Made by a program: the position numbers and the translations under genes. Of a stretch of DNA of 10,384 nt, positions 9,799-10,384 are shown piece by piece. Below the pieces are notes generated by a model, which had not been told where the DNA came from, searched no databases, and saw only the letters and a list, made by a program, of their open reading frames with translations. Position 1 is the stretch's first letter, and each line of letters opens with the position of its first letter. The DNA is from Nitrococcus sp. (GTDB taxonomy: Bacteria; Pseudomonadota; Gammaproteobacteria; Nitrococcales; Nitrococcaceae). The stretch covers positions 1-10,384 of the forward strand of contig JAKDMK010000048.1 in NCBI GenBank assembly GCA_030452365.1. Reading direction: 5' to 3'.

Positions 9799-9849
9799 GG
9801 GTCTGTTGACATTTACCACGACGCCGCCGTGGTAAATGTCAACAGGCCC
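9799..9849. repeat. Near-perfect 22-bp palindrome in the rplL-rpoB spacer
   Basis: The arms are 9799-9820 and 9828-9849, separated by a 7-nt loop (ACGCCGC). The inner 18 bp match perfectly (ctgttgacatttaccacg and its reverse complement). One mismatch follows, then three more G:C pairs. The rplL-rpoB transcript would fold this into a long, nearly unbroken stem of two helical turns. No T-run follows on either strand, so it is not a standard intrinsic terminator. In E. coli the same spacer holds an attenuator and an RNase III cleavage site, so an RNA-processing hairpin is a reasonable guess. The alternative is a small palindromic mobile repeat. No target-site duplication is evident. Confidence 0.85.
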
Positions 9850-9861
9850 GGTACAAATGGG

Positions 9862-9935
9862 AAAAGGCCGGCAGCTCGATGGCCACCAGCCTGCTCCTCG
9901 GTGCTCGCGCTCTTTGCGTTTCGCTGCCGGGCCTT
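9862..9935 (-). terminator. Terminator-like or attenuator hairpin directly after rplL
   Basis: In the minus-strand transcript, AAGGCCCGGCAGC (9935-9923, starting on the last two bases of the rplL stop codon) can pair with GCTGCCGGCCTT (9875-9864). This gives a 12-bp GC-rich stem with one bulged C, and TTTT (9865-9862) closes the structure. The 47-nt loop is large for an efficient intrinsic terminator, so partial termination is more likely than complete. A partial stop here would let L7/L12, needed in several copies per ribosome, be made in excess over RNA polymerase, as the rplL-rpoB attenuator does in E. coli. The stem is seen; the role is inferred. Confidence 0.5.
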
Positions 9936-10311
9936 ACTTGAGCTCGACGCTCGCACCCGCCTCTTCCAGTTTTGCTTTGATCTCGCTGGCTTCCTCTTTG
10001 GAAGCGCCCTCCTTTATTGGAACCGGAGCACTCTCCACAAGTTCCTTCGCCTCCTTAAGTCCGAGGCCGATGAGGGCGCGAGCCGCCTTGATGACAGCGA
10101 TCTTGTTGGCGCCGAAGCTACTCAGGATGACATCGAACTCCGTCTGCTCCTCGGCGGCCTCCGCGGTTGCGGCCCCGGCTGCCGGTGCAGCGGCCACGGC
10201 AGCCGCGGCGGTTACGCCGAACTTCTCTTCCATGGCTTCAATGAGATCAACGACCTCCATTACAGTCATGTTACTGATAGTCTCCAGAATATCCTCTTTG
10301 GAAACGGCCAT
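9934..10311 (-). CDS. rplL: 50S ribosomal protein L7/L12
   Basis: L7/L12 dimers form the flexible ribosomal stalk, anchored by L10, that recruits and stimulates the translation GTPases EF-Tu, EF-G, IF2 and RF3. The protein has 125 residues (E. coli 121). Residues 1-33 form the N-terminal dimerisation helices ([20 protein letters not shown]). Residues 34-53 are the Ala-rich hinge ([19 protein letters not shown]), and 57-125 are the globular domain, with the factor-binding face around Lys70, Lys75 and [12 protein letters not shown] (82-93) and the conserved end AGASVELK. The ATG at 10311 follows a strong GAGGAG. In E. coli this gene is cotranscribed with rplJ upstream and with rpoB and rpoC downstream, and the layout here fits that. 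Confidence 0.99.
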   Translation of the reverse strand: MAVSKEDILETISNMTVMEVVDLIEAMEEKFGVTAAAAVAAAPAAGAATAEAAEEQTEFDVILSSFGANKIAVIKAARALIGLGLKEAKELVESAPVPIKEGASKEEASEIKAKLEEAGASVELK

Positions 10312-10384
10312 CGTTCACTCTCCTCGGTTTACACAATATCTGCTAAGTTCACACCAAAAGGCGCAGCAGTGGGCAGGCCATGGA
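10312..10384 (-). other. rplL leader; end of rplJ not recognised
   Basis: This 73-bp edge segment precedes rplL. It contains the rplL ribosome binding site (GAGGAG, about 10319-10325). rplJ (L10) is expected immediately upstream, but none of the three minus-strand frames gives an L10-like C-terminus that I recognise. The rplJ stop may therefore lie just outside the window. A weak foldback is possible (CTGCT pairing with AGCAG around GCGCCTTTTGGTGT), but it is not convincing enough to call. Confidence 0.5.

Noticed and set aside
9803..9840. TTGACA inside the rplL-rpoB palindrome as a -35 box for a separate rpoB promoter, and TAGAAT (9798-9793) as a -10 box.
   Set aside because: No -10-like hexamer lies 16-18 bp after the TTGACA. 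TAGAAT matches the -10 consensus at 5 of 6 bases, but the hexamers 16-18 bp upstream of it do not resemble a -35 box. The two elements are too far apart to form one promoter.
9793..9855. Target-site duplication around the palindrome, as proof of a transposed element.
   Set aside because: The left flank CTAG is not repeated on the right (CGGTAC), and no other clean direct repeat borders the arms. A mobile origin therefore stays a hypothesis.
10329..10384. Open minus-strand frame ending in a TAA at 10331-10329 as the C-terminus of L10.
   Set aside because: The residues (ending VNLADIV) do not resemble an L10 C-terminus that I know, and the visible part is too short to decide.

Overview
This window is a stretch of conserved bacterial housekeeping genes, all read from the minus strand. 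In transcription order (right to left) it holds rplL, rpoB, rpoC, rpsL, rpsG and the first 77 codons of fusA. This is the junction of the classical 'rif' (ribosomal stalk plus RNA polymerase) and 'str' (S12-S7-EF-G) clusters. The order rplL-rpoB-rpoC-rpsL-rpsG-fusA, the RpoB and RpoC lengths (1355 and 1425 residues, with the lineage-specific insertions typical of Proteobacteria) and the protein sequences point to a proteobacterium, most likely a gammaproteobacterium. By eye the DNA is moderately GC-rich. I cannot name the genus.

Layout, right to left. 10384-10312 is the leader of rplL; the end of rplJ (L10) is expected nearby but I cannot recognise it. rplL (10311-9934) is followed by a 209-bp gap with a terminator-like hairpin that starts on the rplL stop codon and, further on, a near-perfect 22-bp palindrome. 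rpoB (9724-5657) and rpoC (5553-1276) are separated by 103 bp holding a heptanucleotide tandem repeat. The 135-bp rpoC-rpsL gap contains a strong sigma70-type promoter (perfect TTGACA, 17-bp spacer, TAAACT). A clear intrinsic-terminator hairpin follows it, just before the rpsL ribosome binding site. rpsL (1140-766), rpsG (725-255) and fusA (233 to beyond the window) are closely packed, with gaps of 40 and 21 bp.

The genes supply translation and transcription. L7/L12 is the ribosomal stalk that recruits translation GTPases such as EF-G. Beta and beta-prime form the catalytic core of RNA polymerase. S12 and S7 are 30S proteins of the decoding centre and head. The coding genes look intact and ordinary: catalytic and zinc-binding residues are present, and rifampicin- and streptomycin-contact residues are of the sensitive type.

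I found no undescribed system, mobile-element gene, CRISPR array or tRNA/rRNA. What deserves a second look lies in the intergenic regions: the promoter-then-terminator arrangement ahead of rpsL, the GT repeat inside that promoter's spacer, the G-free CU-rich heptamer repeat between rpoB and rpoC, and the two hairpins between rplL and rpoB.
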